Source of the DNA: Rhodocyclales bacterium GT-UBC
GTDB taxonomy: Bacteria > Pseudomonadota > Gammaproteobacteria > Burkholderiales > Rhodocyclaceae
Length of the DNA stretch: 64,000 nt
NCBI GenBank assembly: GCA_003583745.1
Contig: QXPY01000005.1
Location: 124,001-188,000, forward strand
Direction of reading: 5' to 3'
Shown: positions 40,211 to 48,932 of the stretch, one piece after another
How positions within the stretch are numbered: position 1 is the first letter of the stretch
Layout: every line of letters begins with the position of its first letter
The notes under the pieces: generated by a model
What the model was told of the DNA's origin: nothing
What the model saw: only the letters and a program-made list of their open reading frames with translations
The model's database searches: none
Program-made: the position numbers and the translations under genes

Positions 40211-40969
40211 ATGCAACTCACCGACAACACCATCCTGATCACCGGCGGCGCCTCCGGCATCGGTCGCGGCCTGGCCGAAGCCTTCCATCGGCTGGGCAAC
40301 AAGGTCATCATCGCCGGCCGCCGCAAGGCACTGCTCGACGAAGTGGTGGCAGCCAATCCGGGCATCGAGGCGATCGAACTCGATGTCGCCGATCCGGCCA
40401 GCATCGAGACGGCGGCGCAAACCCTGATCGCCCGCTACCCGACGCTCAACGTCCTGATCAACAACGCCGGCATCATGCCTTTCGACAATGCCGGCGGCGT
40501 GATGGACGACAAGGTTTCGCAGGCCATCATCGACACCAACCTGCTCGGTCCGATTCGCTTGAGCTCGGCGCTGATCGAGCATCTCAAGCGCCAGCCGCGT
40601 GCCACCATCATCAACAACACGTCGGTGCTGGCCTACCTGCCACTGGCTGTCACCGCCGTCTATTCGGCAACCAAGGCCGCCCTGCACTCCTACACCCTGT
40701 CGCAACGCTTCATGCTGCGCGAAACCAGCGTCAGCGTTCAGGAAATCGCCCCGCCCTGGGTCGATACCGACCTCGTCAAGAAGAGTGGCGATCCGCGGGC
40801 CATGCCGCTCGATGCCTTCATCGCCGAAACCATGGCCGGACTGGCCAGCGAAGCCGAAGAAGTGATCGTCGAGGCCATCCGTCCGATCCGCGCCAATCCG
40901 GGGCCGGGCGAGCACGCGCTGGTCAATGCCTTCAACGCCGACCTGCTGGCCAATCCGATCCCGACCTGA
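40211..40969 (+). CDS. SDR family oxidoreductase, DltE-like
   Basis: A 252-residue SDR with TGGASGIGRGLAEAF, NNAGIMPFD, and the active-site YSATK. The sequence resembles the COG3967 (DltE) group of uncharacterised oxidoreductases. It sits 45 bases after the first SDR. The substrate is unknown. Confidence 0.86.
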   Translation: MQLTDNTILITGGASGIGRGLAEAFHRLGNKVIIAGRRKALLDEVVAANPGIEAIELDVADPASIETAAQTLIARYPTLNVLINNAGIMPFDNAGGVMDDKVSQAIIDTNLLGPIRLSSALIEHLKRQPRATIINNTSVLAYLPLAVTAVYSATKAALHSYTLSQRFMLRETSVSVQEIAPPWVDTDLVKKSGDPRAMPLDAFIAETMAGLASEAEEVIVEAIRPIRANPGPGEHALVNAFNADLLANPIPT

Positions 40970-41034
40970 AAACCGGGCAAACATCGCGGCCGCCGGTACG
41001 GGGCCGCATTCCACCATTCAAAACGAGAAAAGAC

Positions 41035-42273
41035 ATGTCCAAGGCAAGCCCCTCCGAAGCGGCCCTCGACCCGCCTAAGGCCTACCCCAGCGCCCATGAC
41101 TCCTACTGGCCGGCGATCTTTTTCGCGCTCGGCACCTTTGCCATCGGCACCGAAGGCTTCATGATCGCGCCGCTGCTGCCCAGGATGGCGGCCGACTTCG
41201 CCATGAGCGTCCCGGCGGTGGCCATGCTGGTCGTCGTCTTTACCCTGGCCCTGTCACTCAGTTCGCCGCTCACCACGGTCGCCACCAGCCGCCTCAACCG
41301 GCGCGACATCCTGCTCTTGGCAATGGGCGTTTTCACGGTCGCCAATCTGGTCGCCGCAACCTCATCCAGTTTCTCCAGCCTGCTGTTCTCGCGCCTGATG
41401 ATGGCGGTGGCGGCCGGACTCTACATTCCCAATGCCAACGCCCTGGCCGGCACGGTGGTTGGCCCCGAACGGCGCGGCCGGGCGCTCGCCATCGTCAGCG
41501 GCGGGATGACCATCGCCATCGCCCTCGGCCTGCCCCTGGGCTCGCTCGTCGGGCACGCCTTCGGCTGGCGGTCGACTTTTCTCGCCGTCGCTGTCATGGG
41601 GGCCGTGGCATTTACCGGCATTTTGGGCGGCGTCGGACGCGCCGCCGGCAAGCAGATGCACGTCGCCAGCCTGGCCGAGCGTCTGGGCGTGATCGGCCAG
41701 GCCGAGGTCCGTCGCTTGCTGGTCGTCACCCTGTTCTGGTCGGTTGGCGCCTACATGACTTACCCCTACATCGCCCCCTATCTGGCGGCAGTGCTCGATT
41801 TCGGCGAAACCGGCATCAGCGCCACCGTCAGCCTGTGGGGCACTTTCGCCGCCATCGGCGTAATGACGGGCGGCAGCCTCACGGATCGTCTTGGCTCAAA
41901 CCGGGTCGTACGTGGCTCGCTCCTGATGCTGGCCGCTGCCTTCTGGACCATGGCCGCCGCGGTAAGCCTCTCGCCAAGTCGCGCACAGATCCCCGCCTTG
42001 CTGGCCATCGCCGCCTGGGGCTTCAGCGTCTGGTCGTTTTTCCCGGCCCAGATGGCCCGTCTGATTGCCGCCGGCTCCCCCCAACAGGCGTCGGTCGCCC
42101 TGTCGCTCAACACCTCGACCATGTATTTCGGGTTCTCCTTGGGCAGCGCCTTGGGGGCAGCCGTTCTCGACACCGGGGCAATCTGGGGCATTGGCCTGCT
42201 GGCCGGCCTCTCGGCCGTTATCGGGTTAAGACTGACCAGTCCGGGCCAGAAAAATCGGCCGTCCGGTTCATGA
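41035..42273 (+). CDS. MFS transporter, DHA1 drug-efflux type
   Basis: A 412-residue major facilitator protein with 12 predicted helices. GTEGFMIAPLLPRMAADF in the first helix and GRALAIVSGGMTIAIALGLPLG in the fifth resemble the AraJ/CmlA-type exporters, the latter being motif C of antiporters. It probably exports a small toxic compound handled by the neighbouring oxidoreductases. Confidence 0.86.
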   Translation: MSKASPSEAALDPPKAYPSAHDSYWPAIFFALGTFAIGTEGFMIAPLLPRMAADFAMSVPAVAMLVVVFTLALSLSSPLTTVATSRLNRRDILLLAMGVFTVANLVAATSSSFSSLLFSRLMMAVAAGLYIPNANALAGTVVGPERRGRALAIVSGGMTIAIALGLPLGSLVGHAFGWRSTFLAVAVMGAVAFTGILGGVGRAAGKQMHVASLAERLGVIGQAEVRRLLVVTLFWSVGAYMTYPYIAPYLAAVLDFGETGISATVSLWGTFAAIGVMTGGSLTDRLGSNRVVRGSLLMLAAAFWTMAAAVSLSPSRAQIPALLAIAAWGFSVWSFFPAQMARLIAAGSPQQASVALSLNTSTMYFGFSLGSALGAAVLDTGAIWGIGLLAGLSAVIGLRLTSPGQKNRPSGS

Positions 42274-42310
42274 GCCTTCGGCACAACCATTTCCAACCAG
42301 GAGAAGCATC

Positions 42311-42655
42311 ATGCAGCAATCCTCACCTTCCCAGGTCTTTGCTACTGACGACCGGACTTTCGACGAGAAAGTCCTGAAATCGGCCAAGCCGGTCCTTGTC
42401 GACTTCTGGGCCGAGTGGTGCGCCCCGTGCAAGGCGGTCAGCCCGGCCGTCGAAGCCGTTGCAGCCGGTTACGGGGAGCGCCTGGACGTCGCCACGCTCG
42501 ATGTCGACGCCAACCCGGCGACGCTGGCGGCCTATGGCATTCGTGGCATTCCGACGCTGATGCTATTCAAGGATGGCGAAGTCCGCGCAACGCATGTCGG
42601 CTCGCTGGCCACGTCGCAGCTCGAAGCCTTCCTCGAAACTCATCTGGGTCATTGA
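42311..42655 (+). CDS. Thioredoxin-family protein with WCAPC active site
   Basis: A 114-residue thioredoxin fold. The active site is W36-C37-A38-P39-C40-K instead of the usual WCGPC, with the cis-proline in GIRGIPTLMLF. Exchange of Gly for Ala usually changes the redox potential slightly. It ends the SDR-SDR-MFS-Trx group and is probably an accessory disulfide reductant, not the main TrxA. Confidence 0.9.
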   Translation: MQQSSPSQVFATDDRTFDEKVLKSAKPVLVDFWAEWCAPCKAVSPAVEAVAAGYGERLDVATLDVDANPATLAAYGIRGIPTLMLFKDGEVRATHVGSLATSQLEAFLETHLGH

Positions 42656-42704
42656 TCGCCAGCCTTGTGGTGACTGGGTCGGCGACCGAGTTTCAGCAAC
42701 CGAC

Positions 42705-43631
42705 TCAAACCGCTGCCGCCAACCCGAGCGCCCGATCCCAAGGCGCCGGCTCGCCGGCGAAGCGTTCCGCCAGGAAATCGACCAGCAGGCGCAGGGCCAG
42801 CGGTTGGTGCTGGCGCGAAAGATAGATGGCGTGGATGCCCAGCACCTCGGGCTCGTAGTCGGGCAGCAGATGCACCAGCCGGCCGGCCCGCAGGTCGTCG
42901 CCCAGGTAGTAGGTCGGCAGCATGCCGATGCCGGCGCCGGACAGTGCCGCCCGGCGCAGCACGGCCGTCTCGTTGGTGTGAAAGCGCCAATCGACCGGCA
43001 CGCTGATCGTCTCGCCGTTGCGGCTCAGGCGGTATTGCTTGCCGATGCCGAAGGCGTGCGCAATGCAGCGATGCTGCCGCAGCTCCTCGGCGGTGCGTGG
43101 CAGGCCGTGGCGCTGCAGGTATTCGGGCGAGGCGCACAACATCGAGCGGCAGCGCGCCAGCGGCCGGGCGATCATCGCCGGGTCGAGCGTATTGGTGATG
43201 CGCACCGCCAGATCGACCCGCTCGGCCACCAGGTCGGTCGGCTTGTCGCCCACCGACAGCACGATTTCCACCTGCGGGTACTGCTGCTGAAAGTCGATCA
43301 GCACCGGCGTCAGCTGGGCATCGGCAAAGGACGCCGCCGTGGTCACCCGCAGCACCCCGGCCGGTTCGCGATTACGCTCGGCGGCGATGAAGCGCGCCTC
43401 TTCGGCCAGGTCGAGCATCTGCCGGCAGGCGGGCAGCGCCGCCAGCCCGGCATCGGTGAGGCTGACCTTGCGGGTGGTCCGGTGCAGCAAGCGGGCCTCG
43501 AACCAGTCCTCGACGGCGGCGAGATAGCGGCTGACCATGGCCGCCGACATGTCGAGATGATCGGCCGTCTGGGTCAGGCTGCCCCGGTCGGCGACTTCGA
43601 CAAAGACACGTACGGCAGTCAGGCGATCCAT
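42705..43631 (-). CDS. LysR family transcriptional regulator
   Basis: A 308-residue LysR protein starting MDRLTAVRVFVEVADRGSLTQTADHLDMSAAMVSRYLAAVE, with the effector domain from about residue 90. It is divergent from the metallo-beta-lactamase-fold gene, with a perfect 10-base dyad between them. The inducer is unknown. Confidence 0.92.
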   Translation of the reverse strand: MDRLTAVRVFVEVADRGSLTQTADHLDMSAAMVSRYLAAVEDWFEARLLHRTTRKVSLTDAGLAALPACRQMLDLAEEARFIAAERNREPAGVLRVTTAASFADAQLTPVLIDFQQQYPQVEIVLSVGDKPTDLVAERVDLAVRITNTLDPAMIARPLARCRSMLCASPEYLQRHGLPRTAEELRQHRCIAHAFGIGKQYRLSRNGETISVPVDWRFHTNETAVLRRAALSGAGIGMLPTYYLGDDLRAGRLVHLLPDYEPEVLGIHAIYLSRQHQPLALRLLVDFLAERFAGEPAPWDRALGLAAAV

Positions 43632-43665
43632 TTCATCGATCTACGCAATAAATATTCAACTGATT

Positions 43666-43702
43666 CGAACTTTATCAACCATTTTGCAAAACATAAAGTT
43701 CG
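43666..43702. promoter_or_regulatory. Long perfect dyad between LysR and MBL genes
   Basis: CGAACTTTAT (43666-43675) and ATAAAGTTCG (43693-43702) are perfect inverted copies 17 bases apart, centred in the 106-base divergent promoter region. Typical of LysR or a dimeric repressor. Confidence 0.6.
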
Positions 43703-43737
43703 CTCCGTACCCCATTACCCCATTTACGGAGACCACC

Positions 43738-44631
43738 ATGATCACCCCACGCCAACTTTCCCGCCTGCTCCTGCCCGCCCTGATGACGCTGGGCGTTGTT
43801 GCATCAAGCGGCGCCCAGGCCGAACCGGCTGCCCCGCTCAGCATCAAGACCTATAACGCCGACGCCAACAGTTTTCACGTCAATGCCGTGGTGGTCAGCG
43901 GCAAACATGAAGCTGTCGTCATCGACAGCGGTTTCACCCGCGCCGATGCGCTGCGCGTTGCCGCCAACGTGCTCGATAGCGGCAAGACGCTGAAAACCAT
44001 CTTCATCAGCAATGCCGACCCCGATTTCTACTTTGGTGCCGAAGTGCTCAAGGGCCTCTTTCCGCAAGCCCAGGTGCTGACCACCCCGGCCGTACGCGAA
44101 AAAATCCAGGCCAAGCTGGCCGGCAAGGTGGCCTTCTGGGGTCCGAAGATGGGCGCCAACGCGCCGCAGCAGCCGATCGTCCCCGACCTGCTGACTGGCA
44201 CCACGCTGAGTGTCGATGGCGAAAGCATCGAAGTCCGCGGCACCGCCGGCGAACTGGCCCACCGCCCTTACGTGTGGATTCCGTCGATCAAAACTGTAGC
44301 CGGCAATATCGCCATTTTCGGCAACCTGCATGTGTGGACCGCCGACACCCAGAAGCCGAGCGAACGCCAGGCCTGGATTGCCCAGCTCAATGAAATCGAA
44401 GCGCTCAAGCCGGCCACCGTCGTCCCCGGCCACATGGCTCCCGGCACGCCGCTGGACGCCAGCACCATCCGCTACACCCGCGACTACCTGCAGCGCTTTG
44501 AGATTGAAGCCGGCCAAGCAAAGAACGCAGCCGCATTGATCGAAGCTATGAAGAAGGCCTACCCGCAAGCCGGCGAAGGCCTGGCGCTGGACATCGGCGC
44601 CAAGGTGAACAAGGGCGAAATGAAGTGGTAA
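43738..44631 (+). CDS. Exported metallo-beta-lactamase-fold protein with degenerate metal motif
   Basis: A 297-residue protein with a signal peptide (residues 1-28) and an MBL fold (VVSGKHEAVVIDSGFTR, then VVPGHMAPG). The usual HxHxDH zinc motif is replaced by N92-A-D94-P-D96-F97 (ISNADPDFYFG), while a later His (GELAHRPYV) and the GH of VVPGHMAPG remain. It may bind one metal or none, or use a different site. ATG 43738 has GGAG 8 bases upstream. The reaction is unknown. Confidence 0.82.
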   Translation: MITPRQLSRLLLPALMTLGVVASSGAQAEPAAPLSIKTYNADANSFHVNAVVVSGKHEAVVIDSGFTRADALRVAANVLDSGKTLKTIFISNADPDFYFGAEVLKGLFPQAQVLTTPAVREKIQAKLAGKVAFWGPKMGANAPQQPIVPDLLTGTTLSVDGESIEVRGTAGELAHRPYVWIPSIKTVAGNIAIFGNLHVWTADTQKPSERQAWIAQLNEIEALKPATVVPGHMAPGTPLDASTIRYTRDYLQRFEIEAGQAKNAAALIEAMKKAYPQAGEGLALDIGAKVNKGEMKW

Positions 44632-44726
44632 TCAGCTGAACCCGTTCCCGCTCCCCCCGAATGGGCGGAGCGGGAAACCGAAAGCCCTTTCACGTATCCA
44701 AGCACCATTCAACCGGAACTCAGACC

Positions 44727-45416
44727 ATGACGACCCTGCATTACATCTACGACCCGCTGTGCGGCTGGTGCTACGGCGCCGCCCCGCTACTCAAGGCGGC
44801 CCGCCAGGTCCTCGCCGTCCAGGCCCACGGCGGCGGCATGATGACCGGCGCCAACCGCCAGCCGGTCACGCCGCAACTACGCGCCTACGTCCAGCAGCAC
44901 GACGCGCGGATCGCCCAACTGACCGGCCAGCCCTTCGGCCCGGCCTATAACGACGGCCTGCTGCACGATACCGACGCCATCCTCGACTCGGAACCGCCCA
45001 CCGCCGCCGTGCTCGCCGCCGAGGCCATCGCCGGACGCGGACTGGACATGCTGGCGGCGGTGCAAACCGCGCACTATGTCGATGGCCGGCGGATTGCCGA
45101 ACGCGCCACCTTGATCGCAATCGCCGGCGAAATCGGCCTCGATGCCGCCGCCTTCGCCGGGGAATACGACAGCCAGTTGGGCGAAGCGGTGCACCGCCAC
45201 ATCCAGACCACCCGCCACCTGATGGCCCAGGTCGGTGCCCGCGGCTTTCCCAGCTTCGTGCTCGAAACCGATGGCGTGCTGCACAGCATCGACCTGGCCG
45301 CCTATCTGGGCAACCCGCAGGCTTTCCAGGACTGGCTGCGCGGCCGGGCCGAGGCATCGGCCGGCCACGGCAAGGCAGCCGCGCCGGCCTGCGACATCAA
45401 TGGCTGCGCCCTGTGA
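44727..45416 (+). CDS. DsbA-family thioredoxin-like protein (CGWC)
   Basis: A 229-residue cytoplasmic protein with the DsbA fold (FrnE/HCCA2-like group). The active site is C12-G-W-C15 right after the first strand (HYIYDPLCGWCYG), and the cis-proline is in GARGFPSFVLE. No signal peptide. It ends in a short Cys-containing tail (ACDINGCAL). It probably acts on disulfides or glutathione adducts. The next gene starts within its stop (GTGA). Confidence 0.86.
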   Translation: MTTLHYIYDPLCGWCYGAAPLLKAARQVLAVQAHGGGMMTGANRQPVTPQLRAYVQQHDARIAQLTGQPFGPAYNDGLLHDTDAILDSEPPTAAVLAAEAIAGRGLDMLAAVQTAHYVDGRRIAERATLIAIAGEIGLDAAAFAGEYDSQLGEAVHRHIQTTRHLMAQVGARGFPSFVLETDGVLHSIDLAAYLGNPQAFQDWLRGRAEASAGHGKAAAPACDINGCAL

Positions 45417-45823
45417 AGCCGCAGTCACCGATGCGCAGCAATCTGCAGATCGTCGCCGACCACTACGCCGCATCGGCCCGCCAGGACCTGGCCGGCATGA
45501 TGGCCGACGTTTCAGCCGAGGTGGCGTGGACGGAAATGGCCGGTTTTCCCTGTGCCGGCACCTGGATCGGCCCGGATCAGGTCATCGCCCAGGTGTTTGC
45601 CGTACTGGGCGATGAATGGGAAGACTATCGCTTCACGCTGGAAAAGTTGATCGACGGCGGCCAACACATCGTCGGCGTCGGCAACTACAGCGGCTGCCAC
45701 CGGCAGACTGGCAAGGCCATGCAGGCACGCGTCAGCCATGTCTGGCAGCTGGCCGGCGGCAGGATTGTCGCCTTCGAACAATTCACCGACACCTTGCTGG
45801 TGGCGCAGGCCAGCCAGGTCTGA
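45413..45823 (+). CDS. SnoaL-like/NTF2-fold protein
   Basis: A 136-residue protein of the SnoaL/NTF2-like fold (NLQIVADHYAASARQDLAGMMADVSAEVAWTEM, ending WQLAGGRIVAFEQFTDT). These small barrels bind or isomerise hydrophobic ligands. The start is GTG 45413 coupled to the DsbA-like stop, or ATG 45431. The function is not known. Confidence 0.78.
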   Translation: MKPQSPMRSNLQIVADHYAASARQDLAGMMADVSAEVAWTEMAGFPCAGTWIGPDQVIAQVFAVLGDEWEDYRFTLEKLIDGGQHIVGVGNYSGCHRQTGKAMQARVSHVWQLAGGRIVAFEQFTDTLLVAQASQV

Positions 45824-45871
45824 CAGCCCGGCCCGGTTTGCCGCCGGGTCCGGACGGTAGGGCTTACCCGC

Positions 45872-46525
45872 TTAGATGTGGCTGATGACCACGTCGGCCG
45901 GCAGGCGGGATTTCGGCAGCTTGGCGTTGAAATCCTCGCTGCTGTGATAACCGAGACCGGCCAGCACGACGCTGGTCAGGCCCTTGGCGCTCAAGCCGAG
46001 TTCCTCGTCGAGCAGCTTGGCATCGAAACCTTCCATCGGGCAGGCATCGACTTCCAGCGCAGCGGCGCCCAGCAACAGGGTGCCGAAGGCCAGGTAGAGC
46101 TGCTTCTCGGCCCACGACTGGGCGTCCTTGTACTCGTTGCGGTGCAGGTCGACATAGAAGCTGCGCGACTTGTGCTGCCCGGCCTTGGCTTCCGGCGTGG
46201 CAAAGCGGCCGTCCTTGTCTTCCTGCGCCAGGATGGCGGCGAGATGCTCGGCATCGAGGTCACGGCGGATGCAGAAGACGACGACGTGCGAAGCGTTGCG
46301 GATCTTCGGCTCGTTGTAGGCATAGCCGCCCTGCGCCGCCTTGGCGACGCGCGCCTTGCCTTCATCAGTACTGGCAACGACGAAATGCCAGGGTTGCGAA
46401 TTGACCGACGAAGGGGCATAACGGAGCAGGGTTTCGAATTGCGCGAAGGTTTCGGCCGGAATCTTGCGGCTCGGGTCGAATGCCTTGCTGGTGTAGCGGG
46501 TCTTGACGAGTTCGGAGAGGTTCAT
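45872..46525 (-). CDS. Oxygen-insensitive NAD(P)H nitroreductase, NfsB-like
   Basis: A 217-residue FMN enzyme of the NfsB type (YTSKAFDPSRKIPAETFAQFETLLRYAPSSVNSQPWHFVV). It reduces nitroaromatics and quinones by two electrons. It is the last gene of a minus-strand set with a quinone reductase and a small monooxygenase, controlled probably by the divergent LysR at 48002. Confidence 0.9.
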   Translation of the reverse strand: MNLSELVKTRYTSKAFDPSRKIPAETFAQFETLLRYAPSSVNSQPWHFVVASTDEGKARVAKAAQGGYAYNEPKIRNASHVVVFCIRRDLDAEHLAAILAQEDKDGRFATPEAKAGQHKSRSFYVDLHRNEYKDAQSWAEKQLYLAFGTLLLGAAALEVDACPMEGFDAKLLDEELGLSAKGLTSVVLAGLGYHSSEDFNAKLPKSRLPADVVISHI

Positions 46526-46549
46526 GCTGTTGTGTCCTTGATGGGGAAA

Positions 46550-47566
46550 TCAGAATCCTTCGAGAATGATCTTGCCGCGTGCCTTGCCGGTTTCGAGCAA
46601 GGCGTGGGCGCGCTTCAGGTTGGCCGCGTTGATCGACCCGAAATGTTCGCCGACCGTGGTCTGGATCACCCCGGCATCGACCAGCGCAGCGACCTCGTTG
46701 AGCAGTTGATGCTGGGCAATCATGTCGGCCGTCTTGAATAGCGAGCGGGTGAACATCAGCTCCCAGTGCAGCGAAATGCTCTTGGCCTTGAGCTTCATGA
46801 CATCGAGCGGCGCCACCGGGTCGTCGATCAGCGCCAGCTTGCCCTGCGGCGCGATCACCTCGGCCAGTTGCGCAAAGTGCGCCTCGGTCTGGGTCAGGCT
46901 GGCGACATGGCTGACGTTGTCCAGGCCGATACGCTTCAACTCCTCGCCCAGCGGCCGGCTGTGGTCGATCACCTGGTGGGCGCCGCGCGCCTTCACCCAG
47001 TCGCGGGTTTCCGGTCGCGAGGCGGTGCCGATCACGGTCAGCGCCGTCAGGCGGCTGGCCAGCTGGGTCAGGATCGAACCCACCCCGCCGGCCGCGCCGA
47101 CGATAAGCAGTTGCTGATTGCCCGGCCGCTTGCCCGGCGCCACGCCGAGCCGGTCGAAAAGCAGTTCCCAGGCGGTGATGCTGGTCAGCGGCAAAGCGGC
47201 GGCACTGGCGAAATCGAGGCTGTGCGGCATCTGGCCGACAATGCGCTCATCGACCAGTTGCAATTCGGCATTGCTGCCCGGGCGGGTGATATCGCCGGCA
47301 TACCAGACGCGGTCGCCGGGCTTGAATAACGTTACCTCCGGCCCGACGGCACGGACGATCCCCGCCGCATCCCAGCCCAGCACCTGCCAATGGCCGGCCG
47401 GCGGCGTCCGCCCGCTGCGGATCTTGGTATCAACGGGATTGACCGATACGGCGCGGACCTCGACCAGCAGGTCATGGCCGGTCACCACCGGATCAGGCAG
47501 GCTGATGTCCTGCAAGGCATCGGCCTGCTCGATGGGCAGCGGGGTTTGATAGGCAACGGCTTTCAT
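46550..47566 (-). CDS. Zinc-independent quinone oxidoreductase, MDR family
   Basis: A 338-residue medium-chain reductase (ZADH/QOR group) with the Rossmann loop IVGAAGGVGSILTQLA. The zinc ligands of alcohol dehydrogenases are absent, as in quinone oxidoreductases. It lies between the small monooxygenase gene (18 bases) and the nitroreductase gene (24 bases), forming one operon. Confidence 0.88.
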   Translation of the reverse strand: MKAVAYQTPLPIEQADALQDISLPDPVVTGHDLLVEVRAVSVNPVDTKIRSGRTPPAGHWQVLGWDAAGIVRAVGPEVTLFKPGDRVWYAGDITRPGSNAELQLVDERIVGQMPHSLDFASAAALPLTSITAWELLFDRLGVAPGKRPGNQQLLIVGAAGGVGSILTQLASRLTALTVIGTASRPETRDWVKARGAHQVIDHSRPLGEELKRIGLDNVSHVASLTQTEAHFAQLAEVIAPQGKLALIDDPVAPLDVMKLKAKSISLHWELMFTRSLFKTADMIAQHQLLNEVAALVDAGVIQTTVGEHFGSINAANLKRAHALLETGKARGKIILEGF

Positions 47567-47584
47567 CGCGGTTCTCCTGCCGGA

Positions 47585-47872
47585 TCAGGACAGCAGATCG
47601 AGGCGGTTGATATCGACGCCGACCACCTTGCCATCCAGCGCGGCGCCCAATGCCGCAAAGTGGGTGCTGGCCATGTGACGATCCAGGGTTGCATCGTCCT
47701 GCCAGCGTTCGATCATCACGAAACGCGCCGGATTGTCCCGGGCAAGGTGCAGATCGTATTGAATGCAGCCGGCCTCGGCCTGGCTGGGCGGCACGACGGC
47801 CAGCAGCGCCTGACGGACGGCATCGGCAAACTCGGGCTTGGCGGTAATGGTGGCAACGACGCTGAGCGGCAT
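47585..47872 (-). CDS. Antibiotic biosynthesis monooxygenase (ABM) domain protein
   Basis: A 95-residue ferredoxin-like dimeric alpha/beta barrel of the YgiN type (VVATITAKPEFADAVRQALL, then MIERWQDDATLDRHMASTHF). YgiN is a quinol monooxygenase that works with a quinone reductase, which fits the next gene. First gene of the quinone set. Confidence 0.88.
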   Translation of the reverse strand: MPLSVVATITAKPEFADAVRQALLAVVPPSQAEAGCIQYDLHLARDNPARFVMIERWQDDATLDRHMASTHFAALGAALDGKVVGVDINRLDLLS

Positions 47873-48001
47873 GCTGAAACTCCAATGAATGATCGACGGG
47901 CCGATGATGGCCGAATTCGACCTTCGAAAAAACCCGCATTCAGGAAAATAACTTTCAAATAATTTTTAACAATGGCACCTGGCCGGTCTTACAATTTCCG
48001 C

Positions 48002-48916
48002 ATGAATACCCTGCGCGATTTCGAACTCTTCCTGCTCGTCGCCGACTACGGCAGCCTGTCTGCCGCGGCCCGCCGCCTCGACATCACCCCCGCCGCCGCC
48101 AGCGTCGCGCTCAAGCGACTGGAGGGCGAAGTCGGCGTCCGCCTGTTTCTGCGCTCGACCCGCAGCCTGCGCCTGACCGACGAAGGCGTGATCTTCCTCG
48201 AACACTGCCGGCAAGCCATGCAACTGCTGACCGATGGCCGGGAAGCCGCCCTCACCGGCTCGGCCGCACTGCGCGGCGTCCTGCAACTGGCGCTACCCTC
48301 CGATTTCGGACGCAACGCCATGCTGCCCTGGCTGGACGAATTCCAGGCCCAGCACCCGGAACTGACGCTGCGCCTGCTGCTCAGCGACCACAAGACCGAC
48401 ATCTACCGCCAGCCAGTCGACCTCGCCTTCCGCTACGGCGCCCTGCCGGATTCCGCCCTCGTCGCCCTGCCCGTCGCGCCGACCAATCGGCGCATCCTGT
48501 GCGCCTCCCCGGCCTATCTCGAACGCCACGGCGCACCGACCCAGCCGCAGGAACTGGTCAATCACAACTGCCTGTGTTTCCTGCTTGGCGACTACGTGCA
48601 TGATCGCTGGCGCTTCTTCCGCGATGGCCAGGAGTTGTCGGTGCAGGTCAAAGGCAACCGCATCTCGGACGACGGCGACGCCGCCCGGCGCTGGGCCGTT
48701 GCCGGGCAAGGCATCGCCTACAAATCCGCCCTCGACGTCGCCGACGACCTTGCCGCCGGCCGCCTGATCCGCCTCTGCCCCGACTACACCGGCGAACCAG
48801 CCCCCCTTCACCTGCTGTGCGCCGACCGCCGCCAGATCAGCCCGCTGGTCAAGGCGCTACGCGAGTTCATGGCGGAGCGCTGCCGCCTGCTACTGGCCGG
48901 GGTGTTTGGCCAGTAG
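48002..48916 (+). CDS. LysR family transcriptional regulator
   Basis: A 304-residue LysR protein starting MNTLRDFELFLLVADYGSLSAAARRLDITPAAASVALKRLE. ATG 48002 matches the family N-terminus. It is divergent from the monooxygenase-quinone reductase-nitroreductase operon, 129 bases away, and probably controls it. It converges with rtcA. Confidence 0.92.
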   Translation: MNTLRDFELFLLVADYGSLSAAARRLDITPAAASVALKRLEGEVGVRLFLRSTRSLRLTDEGVIFLEHCRQAMQLLTDGREAALTGSAALRGVLQLALPSDFGRNAMLPWLDEFQAQHPELTLRLLLSDHKTDIYRQPVDLAFRYGALPDSALVALPVAPTNRRILCASPAYLERHGAPTQPQELVNHNCLCFLLGDYVHDRWRFFRDGQELSVQVKGNRISDDGDAARRWAVAGQGIAYKSALDVADDLAAGRLIRLCPDYTGEPAPLHLLCADRRQISPLVKALREFMAERCRLLLAGVFGQ

Positions 48917-48932
48917 GCGGAAGATGCCCGGT

